From an uncultured Lachnospiraceae bacterium (GTDB lineage Bacteria > Bacillota > Clostridia > Lachnospirales > Lachnospiraceae), in assembly GCA_910577115.1 (NCBI GenBank), contig CAJTMC010000048.1:1-28007 (forward strand): a stretch of 28,007 nt of DNA, read 5' to 3'. Below are positions 7,747-16,073 of this stretch, in pieces; within the stretch, counting starts at the first letter, position 1, and each line of letters begins with the position of its first letter. Both the position numbers and the translations under genes were made by a program. The notes below the pieces were generated by a model. It had not been told where the DNA came from. It made no database searches and saw nothing but the letters and a program-made list of their open reading frames with translations.

Positions 7747-8319
7747 ATGAAACAATTGAATCGTGATAACCGAGGCTTTTCGCTGGTAGAGGTCATCATG
7801 GTGGTGGCGATTTTGTCAATTATGGCAGGTGTTTTGGGCTATAGCTTTAATTTGACGAACGGAAAGCCTGCCGAGCAATGCGCCAAACGGCTTGCGAGTG
7901 CGATATCGCATGGACGGACGGCGACGATGGGAAAGTATCGCAATACTATCACTGTGTCAAAGGATGCAGACGGCAATCTGATTGTTACGGAAGATACGCT
8001 TGTCTTGGCAAAGGACGAAGAACATGGCATTTCTGAGGATGTAACAAGCCAGCGTTTTAGCAAGGTGGGCAGCAAAGACGTAAAAGTAGAATACAGAATC
8101 GGAACGGGAAGCTATACGGAGCTTGCAAATGGAGACTCGATTTTTCTGCGTTATGATTCGGGAAGCGGTGCGATGAAAAAGACAGCTCCCGGTGACGCGT
8201 ATTATACAGGATTTAAGATATCGAAGGCTGATAAGACATGGTATGTGAAACTTGAGACGCTGACGGGAAGAGTGTCATATTCGACGACGGATACGACTTC
8301 TCTACCGCCTTCATCATAA
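7747..8319 (+). CDS. Minor pilin, GspH/FimT-like
   Basis: This is a 190-residue minor prepilin. A 10-residue leader ends DNRG and is followed by FSLVEVIMVVAILSIMAGVLGYSFN, with Glu at mature position 5. The downstream region (EQCAKRLASAISHGRTATMGKYR) and the beta-rich head resemble FimT/GspH pseudopilins, one of the four minor subunits that prime assembly. Length is normal for this group, unlike its two larger neighbours. A strong ribosome binding site (GGGAGGGGG, 7728-7736) precedes ATG 7747. The tail ends TTSLPPSS. It lies 43 bases after the GspK-like gene in the same operon. Confidence 0.87.
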   Translation: MKQLNRDNRGFSLVEVIMVVAILSIMAGVLGYSFNLTNGKPAEQCAKRLASAISHGRTATMGKYRNTITVSKDADGNLIVTEDTLVLAKDEEHGISEDVTSQRFSKVGSKDVKVEYRIGTGSYTELANGDSIFLRYDSGSGAMKKTAPGDAYYTGFKISKADKTWYVKLETLTGRVSYSTTDTTSLPPSS

Positions 8320-8370
8320 GGTGCGTTTGTTTCTTATGGATATTTCATGGAAGAAAGAGTTGGGTATATT

Positions 8371-11300
8371 ATGAAAAGTATGTTGAGTAAGATGGTCAAA
8401 AAAGTGCATAGGGACGACAGGGGATTGTCGTTGGTTGAGGTGTTGTGTGCGGTGGCGATACTGGCGCTTGTGACAGGTGTGATTGGAAGCGTTATCGTTA
8501 TCAGTACGCGTACATACAGAAGGGGGATTTCGGAGACGAATATCCAGCAGGAGGCGCAGCTTGCGGCGAATAATATCGGAAATATCGTAAAGGATGCGTG
8601 CAGCGTTATTTATGGTACAGGTGATAGCAGTGCACCGGATTATAATGGCGGATATTACTTTAAGAACGGTGATTTGAGTGAAAGAGTGCCTGAGGGCGGC
8701 GATTTCAAGAAACAGACAGAGGGGTATACGGAATTATCAATTATTACGAATGACAAGGTACAGTATACCATGACGTATGATGAGCACAATGAAATGCTGC
8801 TTTATCGTGAATATGATACAGAAACGGGAAATCCGCGTACGGACTCGGAGATTATGGCGCAGAATATTGTGAGTTTTGCAGCGGACACTGCCGATTTTAA
8901 GAAGAATAAGACGATTAAACTCAATATGACGGTTGAGGATAAGGATACTAACAGACAGATTCCGATGGAATATACGATGACTTCGCGCAATGGCGAGGGT
9001 GAAGGAGGTACTTATGTTTCGAGTACGGATGATGTTGTCATTGTCTTTGTCGAAGGCGATGTGGTGATGGTACCGGGCGAAACGTATCAGATACCGATTA
9101 CAGTATCGGGAAAACTGCGGGAAGGTCTTGAATGGGGAACTGTGACAGGACTTACGCCGGGAGCGCTGACGCTTACCTACGCGGAAGTGACGGTTCCGCT
9201 TGATACAACAGATTTGACAGGTTCGTTGGAAATCCATACAAGGGATAAGAAAGAGGATAGTAGTCCGAAAGCGACTGCAAGTTCAAATGTTCGTATTAGA
9301 AGAGTGAATCAGGTTGCAGTAAGCCATTCGATTAACAGGGAGCATTCCACAGGACATATGATTGAAACAACGGGTGCAGAATATATGTTCAGTGCGAACG
9401 TGACAGGAAATGAACTCGCGAAAAATGTTGCGTACAATTATGACAGCGATTACAAGACAGCGCAGGCAGTGCTTTGGAGCTGGGTGATGGAGATTGACGG
9501 CACAGAGCTTGCAAGGCGTGAGTGGACGGGTGCGCAGAATGCATCAGGTCAATGGGAATTTACGCCACATGATACAGGCAGGGCGCAGTTTGATGAATAT
9601 ATTGAGATTATGTCGGAGAAGGAGGATGTGCTGCTTCCGGAGTTTGGGCTGAGACTTAAGAAAGACCTGCCTGCCGGCTTTAAGCTTACCGTACGGGCAA
9701 CTTCAAAGCATGCGCTTGGGGTGAATAAGGCGGATTCGAGGTATTATGATGCGTTGTCGTCTGATCCGAAGGATATTTATTACGGTGAGGATGTGATTGA
9801 GCCGAGAGAGACGATTTTGAATAGTGATCTTGAAATTATATTGGAGCCGCAGGAGACGGGGCGTGTTGCGCTTGGTATGAAGGGCGGGATTACCGATAAG
9901 GTGACGTTTGAATTTCATGATGCGACGGACGTGCGCTCGGATGTAAATCCGAACGGAACGACTGTTACATATGATGCGTCTTCTGACGAGGCGGTGATTA
10001 CGCTTGGAAAGGACGAGAAGGGCAGCGGAGCATTGGCTGCAGGGGATAAGTATACATTTACGGTTGACGCGTTGGTGAATGGCGTGAAGAAATCGACCAT
10101 TACGGTGCGTGTATGTAGAATTGACGAGTTGTCGATAGAGGTTTTTGACAATTTTACCGGGAAGGATAATCAGCTTCAGAAGCTTCCGACATATGATTTC
10201 CGTGCAAGGTTTAATGTATCAAACGGTAAGAATGACGAAATAATGCAGAGTGCAATCAAACATTTGATTCAATATAAGGAGGATGGAACGCCGGATAAGG
10301 CAGTTGTGGAGAAGACACTTTCTTCAAGGATTACTTGGGAGTTGATTGACCACAATGCAAATGGAAAGACGTTATACAGTGATTCCGTAATCTGTATGGC
10401 TGGTGTTGGATCGGGCGATAAGGGTGAAATTAAGGGATCATACAAAAAAGAAAGAAAAGGATATTATCAGGTAGTTAACATCAAGCCTTCGAGAATTGAG
10501 CAGAATCCCGACGGCACATGGTTTATCAAGCAGCTTCCTGAGATTGATATTTCACCGCAGGCGGATACGGATACAGGACTTCCGGCTAATTGTGAACTGA
10601 AAGTAACGATTGAGGCGCTTCATCCGCTTGGAACGGATTATAATAAAACGGGTGAGCCTTATGGCGTGGCTGAGGCAAGTGCGTCTGTCAAAGGTGATTT
10701 AACAATTGATACGCCTACGACGCTTGTTGTCGTTGAGCCGGGACAGGGCACGAATGACAAAACGTCATCAGATCAGGAAATGGTTGTGCCGATTCAGGTG
10801 CATGGCAATGCGGTTTACCGTATGGAAGTTACGATATCAGGCAACAGCAATAGCAGTACAAAGCTTTCAAGCTATACAAATAAAGACCGATATGGAAATA
10901 CGAATCCGTATATGGGAAGTAATTCTACCAGTGCAGCGCAGATGCGAACATGGTATATGGGGCTTTTGATTGATGAGAGTGAGAAGGGCGACAGTAACGG
11001 ACGTATTCAAATTCACGTTGATGCGTATAATTCTCAGAATAAGAGGATTGCGTATACAGATTTTGAACTTGGCGTAAGGCGCGTTGACAAGGTGGATGTC
11101 CGAGTAGTAGACGGTAAGAAGATAGCGGATATCAATAAGGAAGGAAGCAAGGTTAAGCTTGAGGCGTTGCCGAAGGGACGCGGAAATAGCGGTACAGAGT
11201 TCTATGATATTCAAAAGGATGAGAAGGGCAGCATTTGCAGATGGGAGCAGAAGGGGCATGGTGAGTATATCGAGCCGTCTTCGATGGAATGGACGATGTT

Positions 11301-12615
11301 GCTTAACAATGATGAAAAGACAGAAAAGCCTTTGAGTGAGTGGACGGAGTATTTTGAGGATTCCGATAAGATTGAACCGAAGGTTGATAAGGATAAGCAT
11401 AAGGCGACAGTGGAGTTTACGTTAAAGCAGCCACTTCCAAGTGGAACGAAAATTAGGGCTTATTCGCTCCATACACGCGGCAACAATGGCAAGAATGAGG
11501 CAGCTTCGGATTATGAGAAGTATAATAAGTCAGGAAAGAAGTACGGCGAGGTGTATGGGGAGCTTACAATTGGCGATGATCTCATGATTGCAGATGGCTT
11601 CAAGAGAGGAAAGGATTATGAATTCATAAAGAATATAGTGAATGTAGAGGATACTGTATTTGGATATCAAGATTGGTTGGCTCAGGCAAGCTTTTATCGA
11701 TATAGAGATTTGGATGGCGGAACATGGAGCAAATATCATATAATGGATAGTAATGAGACGCCTAGTGCATGGGCGAATTATGTACCTATGTCATACTTGT
11801 TCCGTCCTGATAAGGAGTATGCGATTGAAGTTGTGAGCGTGCTGTATAATAAGAAGGATAAGTTGATTTACTGGCCGCAGGATGTAGAACTTCTTGAGCC
11901 TGGAAGAGGCTGGGTAGAAGCAGGGTTTAAATTATGGAAACCGACACAGGAGCAATGGAAGAGAGATCTGCCTAATGCCAGTCAGTACTGGTGGCCGTAT
12001 TCGCAGTATGAGGAATGCTATGACAAAATTCAGACAATTCCAGAGATAAAACAAATGTTCAAGATCCCTAAGTCAGAAATGTATTTTAATACGAGAGAGA
12101 ATGTTGATGCAAACACTATGACAGTAAATGGAAAGGTTACATCAGCAGGAAGCGAATCCGAACCAATACGATTAAATGGAAATAATGGCGATACGAGTGA
12201 TTATAGCGGGTTTATTGTTGATTTAGAGATAACAGGCTATGAGATGAACACAGACCAACAATGTTTCCGTACAATCGTCCAGAAAAAATCGGGAAATCAG
12301 TGGATTACTTTGGGTTATGATGATGAGTCGGTAATACATGATCAGGAAGGATTTACAGTGGACTCCGCAAATCCTTATATATCAATCTATAGAACCGGAA
12401 ATGCGCAAGGCTTTTATAGGGTGGTTCCTGTCATTTTGGCAGGAGAAAAGACGAATCATAAGATACAATGGCGTGATGTGACAGATACCCCACGAAGCGG
12501 CTATACGGATATGGATGTATTGTTTAATCCGGAATATACGACGACTGAAGAAAATTACCATTTGTACGATTATAATACAGGTAAGTGTGTGATTTATTTT
12601 GAGTTTTACCAATAA
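8371..12615 (+). CDS. Giant GspJ/PilW-like minor pilin, putative tip adhesin
   Basis: This is a protein of about 1414 residues that starts as a prepilin: leader MKSMLSKMVKKVHRDDRG, then LSLVEVLCAVAILALVTGVIG with Glu at mature position 5. Residues up to about 200 look like a GspJ/PilW head (AANNIGNIVKDAC, then IVSFAADTADFKKNKTIKLNMTV). The other ~1200 residues are beta-rich, with no recognised catalytic motif. A boundary motif recurs three times: RRVNQVAV at about 310, CRIDELSIEV at about 582 and RRVDKVDVRV at about 903. This suggests large repeated extracellular modules of 270-320 residues. ATG 8371 was chosen as a normal leader; 8347 is the alternative and lacks a ribosome binding site. It is last in the operon, where C. 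difficile has the large minor pilin PilK. A role in surface binding at the pilus tip is inference from this architecture. Confidence 0.8.
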   Translation: MKSMLSKMVKKVHRDDRGLSLVEVLCAVAILALVTGVIGSVIVISTRTYRRGISETNIQQEAQLAANNIGNIVKDACSVIYGTGDSSAPDYNGGYYFKNGDLSERVPEGGDFKKQTEGYTELSIITNDKVQYTMTYDEHNEMLLYREYDTETGNPRTDSEIMAQNIVSFAADTADFKKNKTIKLNMTVEDKDTNRQIPMEYTMTSRNGEGEGGTYVSSTDDVVIVFVEGDVVMVPGETYQIPITVSGKLREGLEWGTVTGLTPGALTLTYAEVTVPLDTTDLTGSLEIHTRDKKEDSSPKATASSNVRIRRVNQVAVSHSINREHSTGHMIETTGAEYMFSANVTGNELAKNVAYNYDSDYKTAQAVLWSWVMEIDGTELARREWTGAQNASGQWEFTPHDTGRAQFDEYIEIMSEKEDVLLPEFGLRLKKDLPAGFKLTVRATSKHALGVNKADSRYYDALSSDPKDIYYGEDVIEPRETILNSDLEIILEPQETGRVALGMKGGITDKVTFEFHDATDVRSDVNPNGTTVTYDASSDEAVITLGKDEKGSGALAAGDKYTFTVDALVNGVKKSTITVRVCRIDELSIEVFDNFTGKDNQLQKLPTYDFRARFNVSNGKNDEIMQSAIKHLIQYKEDGTPDKAVVEKTLSSRITWELIDHNANGKTLYSDSVICMAGVGSGDKGEIKGSYKKERKGYYQVVNIKPSRIEQNPDGTWFIKQLPEIDISPQADTDTGLPANCELKVTIEALHPLGTDYNKTGEPYGVAEASASVKGDLTIDTPTTLVVVEPGQGTNDKTSSDQEMVVPIQVHGNAVYRMEVTISGNSNSSTKLSSYTNKDRYGNTNPYMGSNSTSAAQMRTWYMGLLIDESEKGDSNGRIQIHVDAYNSQNKRIAYTDFELGVRRVDKVDVRVVDGKKIADINKEGSKVKLEALPKGRGNSGTEFYDIQKDEKGSICRWEQKGHGEYIEPSSMEWTMLLNNDEKTEKPLSEWTEYFEDSDKIEPKVDKDKHKATVEFTLKQPLPSGTKIRAYSLHTRGNNGKNEAASDYEKYNKSGKKYGEVYGELTIGDDLMIADGFKRGKDYEFIKNIVNVEDTVFGYQDWLAQASFYRYRDLDGGTWSKYHIMDSNETPSAWANYVPMSYLFRPDKEYAIEVVSVLYNKKDKLIYWPQDVELLEPGRGWVEAGFKLWKPTQEQWKRDLPNASQYWWPYSQYEECYDKIQTIPEIKQMFKIPKSEMYFNTRENVDANTMTVNGKVTSAGSESEPIRLNGNNGDTSDYSGFIVDLEITGYEMNTDQQCFRTIVQKKSGNQWITLGYDDESVIHDQEGFTVDSANPYISIYRTGNAQGFYRVVPVILAGEKTNHKIQWRDVTDTPRSGYTDMDVLFNPEYTTTEENYHLYDYNTGKCVIYFEFYQ

Positions 12616-12702
12616 ATGAATTAGAGCAATAAAGCTTGGGAAAAGCCTGGCAGACTTGGTATCAGGCTGGGCAGTGCAGAAAAGTGAGCCAAATAATGGC
12701 GG

Positions 12703-12745
12703 AAAGAAACGGTACATGGAATTTATTCGTTACCGTTTCTTTTTT
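12703..12745 (+). terminator. Intrinsic terminator of the pilus operon
   Basis: AGAAACGGTA (12705-12714) pairs perfectly with TACCGTTTCT (12731-12740). Two A-T pairs extend the stem and a T-run follows at 12741-12745. A smaller hairpin (AGCCTG...CAGGCT, about 12644-12668) precedes it. The remaining 12746-12904 holds nothing recognisable. Confidence 0.85.
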
Positions 12746-12904
12746 ATGATAATAATGCCTTAAAAAATATGGAGTTTGAATTGATGTTGATAGTACATAA
12801 ACGCTAGATACCGTTTACGACAGAGCAAGAAAAAATTGGATTAAGAGGCTAATGCAGGAAGAAAAAATACAGGATATAATTTTCTTGAAAGAACAAATGA
12901 GCGA

Positions 12905-12937
12905 TTGAATGTATTTGAATAATTGTTATAATAGGAG
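12905..12937 (+). promoter_or_regulatory. Promoter-like boxes and RBS before the PD-(D/E)XK-derived ORF
   Basis: TTGAAT (12905-12910), 16 bases, then TATAAT (12927-12932). AGGAG at 12933-12937 sits eight bases before GTG 12946 and fixes that start. The ribosome binding site abuts the -10 box, so a transcript from this promoter would lack it. Either the real promoter is upstream or one of the two signals is fortuitous. Confidence 0.45.
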
Positions 12938-12945
12938 TACAACAG

Positions 12946-13512
12946 GTGCCAAATGTGAAAGTAAACAGAAAGTATAAGGACAGGCTTTTTCGATTATGGT
13001 TTGGAATGGAAGAATACAAAAAGGATATGCTGCTGTTATACAATGCGCTGAATGAAACAACCCATGAAAATGAGAAGGATCTTTCAATTACAACATGCCC
13101 ACTGAGGGGGTTGATATATTTTGGAAATCTGTATAGTCAGTATGTCGAGGCGAATAAGATGAATATATACAGGAAAAAATTGCAGAAGATAACGGCGGTG
13201 GTCAGTTGTATAAAAGATGAAATTATGGCGGAGTTTCTAAGGAAACATAAAGCGAAGGTGGTAAGCATGTGTCTGACTGAATTTGATGAGAAGGTATTTG
13301 CGGACGGGATGCGGGAAGAAGGAAAGATAGAAGAAAAGGCAGAAAGTATTCTTGAACTTTTGGAGGACTATGGAGAAATTTCTGAAATGCTAAACGAGTT
13401 TATTAGGGATCAGACCGATTTAGAGATTCTAAGAAAATGGCTAAAGCTTGCAACAGGGTCGGAATCAATAGAAGATTTTGCGGAGAAGATAGGATTGGCC
13501 AGGGAAAGATAA
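12946..13512 (+). pseudogene. PD-(D/E)XK transposase-family protein with the nuclease core deleted
   Basis: This intact 188-residue frame reads as pieces of a ~300-residue Lachnospiraceae PD-(D/E)XK family transposase (Rpn-like). Residues 1 to about 50 match the family N-terminus (KVNRKYKDRLFRLWFG, LYNALNET). The frame then jumps to PLRGLIYFGNLYSQYVEANKMNIY and, after LQKI, to a C-terminal part containing DEIMAEFLRKHKAKVVSM and the final helices. The stretch that normally holds the catalytic Asp and Glu-x-Gln between ITT and PLRG is absent, as is the block between LQKI and the C-terminal helices. Both losses keep the frame. As recalled, the family also has Gly-Arg-Glu-Glu repeats, here reduced to MREEGKIEE. 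It cannot be an active nuclease of this type. Whether it is still expressed is unknown. The deletions are judged from memory of family sequences, not from an alignment. Confidence 0.62.
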
Positions 13513-13520
13513 TAGAAGAT

Positions 13521-13571
13521 AAATAAACTGATGATTTCTGATTAAAATCAGTATACACCATCGGTTTATTT
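13521..13571. terminator. Bidirectional terminator-like inverted repeat
   Basis: AAATAAACTGATG (13521-13533) pairs with CATCGGTTTATTT (13559-13571) over 13 bases with one T-G wobble. The A-rich left arm and T-rich right arm let it act in either direction. It begins eight bases after the stop of the preceding ORF. Confidence 0.65.
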
Positions 13572-13636
13572 CATTCAAGCTGACCTCTGAACAGTAACTT
13601 GTGTATAGAACTACAAAAACTCAAGTGATATATTAA

Positions 13637-13665
13637 TTGACACTATTTTTTTGATGTCGTATAAT
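13637..13665 (+). promoter_or_regulatory. Perfect-consensus sigma-A promoter
   Basis: TTGACA (13637-13642) and TATAAT (13660-13665) are separated by exactly 17 bases. It precedes the XRE regulator gene and, with no terminator before 16026, probably drives the XRE-CheC-YihY-small protein group. A promoter this strong in front of a regulator often implies repression, possibly autoregulation. Confidence 0.82.
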
Positions 13666-13732
13666 AAGATATAGATATTTTACGAAACAACATTAGAGAA
13701 GGGGATGCTTGTAAAGATGGAGGAGGCAAGAT

Positions 13733-14236
13733 ATGCCAGGGTTTGATAAAGACGAGTTTTGGACAAAAATCTTATCAATGTACCAGTCAGCCAAAGAAAA
13801 CAATTATGTGCTCAAGCTGAAGGAAGATCAGGTAAGAGAGTTAAAGGAGATCTTTGTAGATCAGTATATTCCGATTGAAAAATTAGCACATTATGATGAT
13901 AAGAAACTAATGAAAAAGATTATGGAAACGATAGTTTCCATTTATGTACATGATAAGGATGCAATGAACAATGGAGGGGACATTATTCATCTTGTGAATT
14001 CCGTAAATTTTGACGGTAGAAATCTCTACTTGCGCTATGCAAAGGTTTCACCTGCAAAGATGCGCCGCTTTGAGCTCGGAAAATCGCAGCAGCAGATTGC
14101 AGAGCGGATGGGCTGCAGCATATCAGCGGTAAGAAGTTGTGAAAACCCTTCCTGTGATCTTTCGAGGCAGTCGGATGTGCTTGTGCGTAAACTTGCGAAA
14201 GCGCTTGAATGTGATATAGAAAGTCTTATAGGTTAG
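13733..14236 (+). CDS. XRE-family transcriptional regulator with N-terminal extension
   Basis: This 167-residue protein has a C-terminal Cro/CI-type helix-turn-helix at about 110-166 (KSQQQIAERMGCSISAVRSCENPSCDLSRQ, ending ALECDIESLIG). The first ~105 residues are helical and charged, and contain VSIYVHDKDAMNNGGD. I do not recognise this part; it could be a sensing or dimerisation domain. The DNA-binding domain comes last, the reverse of many XRE repressors. A GGAGG ribosome binding site lies about 8 bases before ATG 13733. It is the first gene after a perfect-consensus promoter and 47 bases ahead of a CheC-type gene in the same direction, so it may regulate its own operon. Confidence 0.75.
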   Translation: MPGFDKDEFWTKILSMYQSAKENNYVLKLKEDQVRELKEIFVDQYIPIEKLAHYDDKKLMKKIMETIVSIYVHDKDAMNNGGDIIHLVNSVNFDGRNLYLRYAKVSPAKMRRFELGKSQQQIAERMGCSISAVRSCENPSCDLSRQSDVLVRKLAKALECDIESLIG

Positions 14237-14283
14237 TACTTATGTAACATTGGCAAAAAAATAATGAAAAATGGAGGGCTTTT

Positions 14284-14901
14284 ATGGGTGAATATGTATT
14301 TTCTGATATTGAAATAGATGCGATTGGAGAGATTTCGAACATATGCTTAGGGAATTCTGCAACAACGTTGGGAATGCTGGTGCGTCAGCCGGTGGATATT
14401 ACGCCGCCGAAGGTTACAATTATTGAAAAGAACGAGTATGTTAAAAACGTTTCTTATAAGAGAGTGTTTGTAAAGGTTAGCTATGTGGAAGGAATACAGG
14501 GCTGTAGTATTTTGATGCTTGACGAGAAGGATGCAAAGGCAATTGCCGATCTTATGGTTGGCAGTGACGGTCGCGGTAGCTTTGCGCAGATGGAATTAGG
14601 CGATATGCATCTTAGTGCAGTTTCGGAAGCGATGAATCAGATGATGGGTGCAGCAGCAACTTCCATGAGTGTGATGCTTGACAGAAAGACAGATATTTCC
14701 ATTCCGGATACAAAGTATATGGAGGACGGCGAGTATTTGGCATGCGAATTTCCGAATGATGATAAATTTGTGAAAGTAAATTTCCGGATGAAGATAGGCG
14801 ATATTATTGATAGTCCGGTGGTACAGCTTTATCCGCACAATTTAGGAAAAGCGATAAGCGACTTGTTTCTTATGAAGAAGGCGAAAGAAAAACAATCATA
14901 A
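14284..14901 (+). CDS. cheC: Stand-alone CheC-type phosphatase (FliY N-domain-like)
   Basis: This is a 205-residue CheC/FliY-family protein. Both active-site helices are present: DAIGEISNICLGNSATTLG, with the Glu16-x-x-Asn19 pair, and LSAVSEAMNQMMGAAATSMS, with Glu115-x-x-Asn118. Each is followed by the conserved Pro about 22 residues later (DITPP, DISIP). In this family the Glu/Asn pairs dephosphorylate CheY-P. The second half is closer to FliY than to short CheC, but the C-terminal SpoA/FliN domain that places FliY in the flagellar switch is missing and the protein stops after KKAKEKQS. No che or flagellar gene is in this window, and the neighbours are a regulator and a membrane protein. 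The target response regulator is therefore unknown and need not be CheY. RBS GGAGGG precedes ATG 14284. Confidence 0.85.
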   Translation: MGEYVFSDIEIDAIGEISNICLGNSATTLGMLVRQPVDITPPKVTIIEKNEYVKNVSYKRVFVKVSYVEGIQGCSILMLDEKDAKAIADLMVGSDGRGSFAQMELGDMHLSAVSEAMNQMMGAAATSMSVMLDRKTDISIPDTKYMEDGEYLACEFPNDDKFVKVNFRMKIGDIIDSPVVQLYPHNLGKAISDLFLMKKAKEKQS

Positions 14902-15867
14902 ATGTACATATTTACCAAAAGAAGGATTAAAACTACATACGAAATCTTATACAGCTTTATGAGGAAAATACGATATGACCACGTGTCCTCCTTTGCGGGG
15001 CACGCGGCATTGTTTATTTTGATGTCCTTTTTTCCGATGGCGATGTTTTTTGTGTCGGTGTTTCAATATCTGCCGCTTGATTCCGGGATCGTATCGACTT
15101 ATTTGATGACTGTAATGCCTGGTGGTTTGAAACCGCTTTTGGACCAGATACTGCAAGAGGCATATACGGAAAGCACTACAGTGATGGTAAAATCAGTTAC
15201 TATGCTTGTAATGCTTTTTTGTGCATCTAAAGGAGTATATGCAGTGCTGATTGGTATGAATGCGGTGTATGGGATACGAGAGACAAGGAATGTAGTAGTA
15301 ATATACCTGCTTGCCATTGTTTATGTCATTGCTTTTTTTGCAGTGTTTGGGCTGATGATGCTGTTGATTGTGCTTGGAAACAATCTGTTTACCGGATTAA
15401 TGCATTTTATGCCGTGGCTTATTGTATTTGAGGAGCTTTTTCAATATGGAAAATATATATGCATGCTGGTGCTGCTGATGATATTCTTTTTGTTTCTCTA
15501 TATGACAGTGCCAAACAGAAAGTCAAAGCTGCGTTATGAGTTTTGGGGCGCTGTGTTTTCGACGATAGCATGGCTTGGTTTTTCTTGGGCATTTTCCTTT
15601 TACATTAATCATTATGCAAATTATTCTGTGACATATGGCAGCCTTGCTACAATTGTTATTTTTATTTTGTGGCTTTATGGTACAATGAATATCGTGTTTA
15701 TTGGCGCGGAGATTAATGTGGTGCTTAGAACATTTGTGGAATATGGATATAATTACAGAAGAGCGTATGCGTATTATATAGATGAGTATCAGGGAGATTT
15801 GATGAAAGGAAATATGTTGGAGCATTTTGGCTTCATAAAAGAAAGTGACGGAAGGGAGTTGGAGTAA
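14902..15867 (+). CDS. YihY/virulence factor BrkB family membrane protein
   Basis: This is a 321-residue polytopic membrane protein of the YihY/BrkB family (formerly misassigned as RNase BN). Typical features are the N-terminal DHVSSFAGHAALFILMSFFPM, the central PNRKSKLRYEFWGAVFSTIAW loop, and the C-terminal SFYINHYANYSVTYGSLATIVIFILWLYGTMNIVFIGAEIN block. Six transmembrane segments can be counted. Molecular function is not established for this family. ATG 14902 directly follows the cheC stop with only a purine-rich stretch as ribosome binding site, so translation is likely coupled; ATG 14959 is a weaker alternative. The C-terminal ~45 residues are soluble. Confidence 0.88.
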   Translation: MYIFTKRRIKTTYEILYSFMRKIRYDHVSSFAGHAALFILMSFFPMAMFFVSVFQYLPLDSGIVSTYLMTVMPGGLKPLLDQILQEAYTESTTVMVKSVTMLVMLFCASKGVYAVLIGMNAVYGIRETRNVVVIYLLAIVYVIAFFAVFGLMMLLIVLGNNLFTGLMHFMPWLIVFEELFQYGKYICMLVLLMIFFLFLYMTVPNRKSKLRYEFWGAVFSTIAWLGFSWAFSFYINHYANYSVTYGSLATIVIFILWLYGTMNIVFIGAEINVVLRTFVEYGYNYRRAYAYYIDEYQGDLMKGNMLEHFGFIKESDGRELE

Positions 15868-15870
15868 ATT

Positions 15871-16044
15871 ATGATGTGCATGTTTTGTGGAAACAGGCAG
15901 AAGTGTTGGGAGAATAAGCCGGACGAGGAGCTTGCGCTTGAATGGGTAAAGTGTGGGTATGATGATTATGTGCTTGACGATGCAATAGAGCTTGAGGATT
16001 TGCTCGGTGAATCTCAAAGACGAAGGGACGCGGCTCAGTCTTAA
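15871..16044 (+). CDS. Small Cys-rich protein of 57 residues
   Basis: A short ORF missed by length-limited searches, starting MMCMFCGNRQKCWENKPDEE and ending QRRRDAAQS. It has Cys at 3, 6, 12 and 28, with an opening CxxC, so it could bind a metal; there are too few visible partners to call a zinc ribbon with confidence. It is acidic through the middle (DDYVLDDAIELEDLL). GGAG lies a few bases before ATG 15871, three bases after the yihY stop, which supports real translation as the last operon gene. The operon terminator stem begins inside its last codons. I do not recognise a family. Confidence 0.6.
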   Translation: MMCMFCGNRQKCWENKPDEELALEWVKCGYDDYVLDDAIELEDLLGESQRRRDAAQS

Positions 16045-16073
16045 ATCAGGATTGAAGCGCGTCCGTTTTTTTT
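16026..16073 (+). terminator. Intrinsic terminator overlapping the end of the small Cys-rich gene
   Basis: GGACGCG (16026-16032) pairs with CGCGTCC (16058-16064) and is followed, after one G, by eight T (16066-16073). The left arm lies within the coding sequence, which stops at 16044. The T-run overlaps the stop of the opposing SH3 gene. Confidence 0.8.

Noticed and set aside
8737..9237. 166-residue antisense frame in the giant pilin
   Set aside because: It is Arg/Ile/His-rich shadow sequence with no ribosome binding site, opposite a continuous gene.
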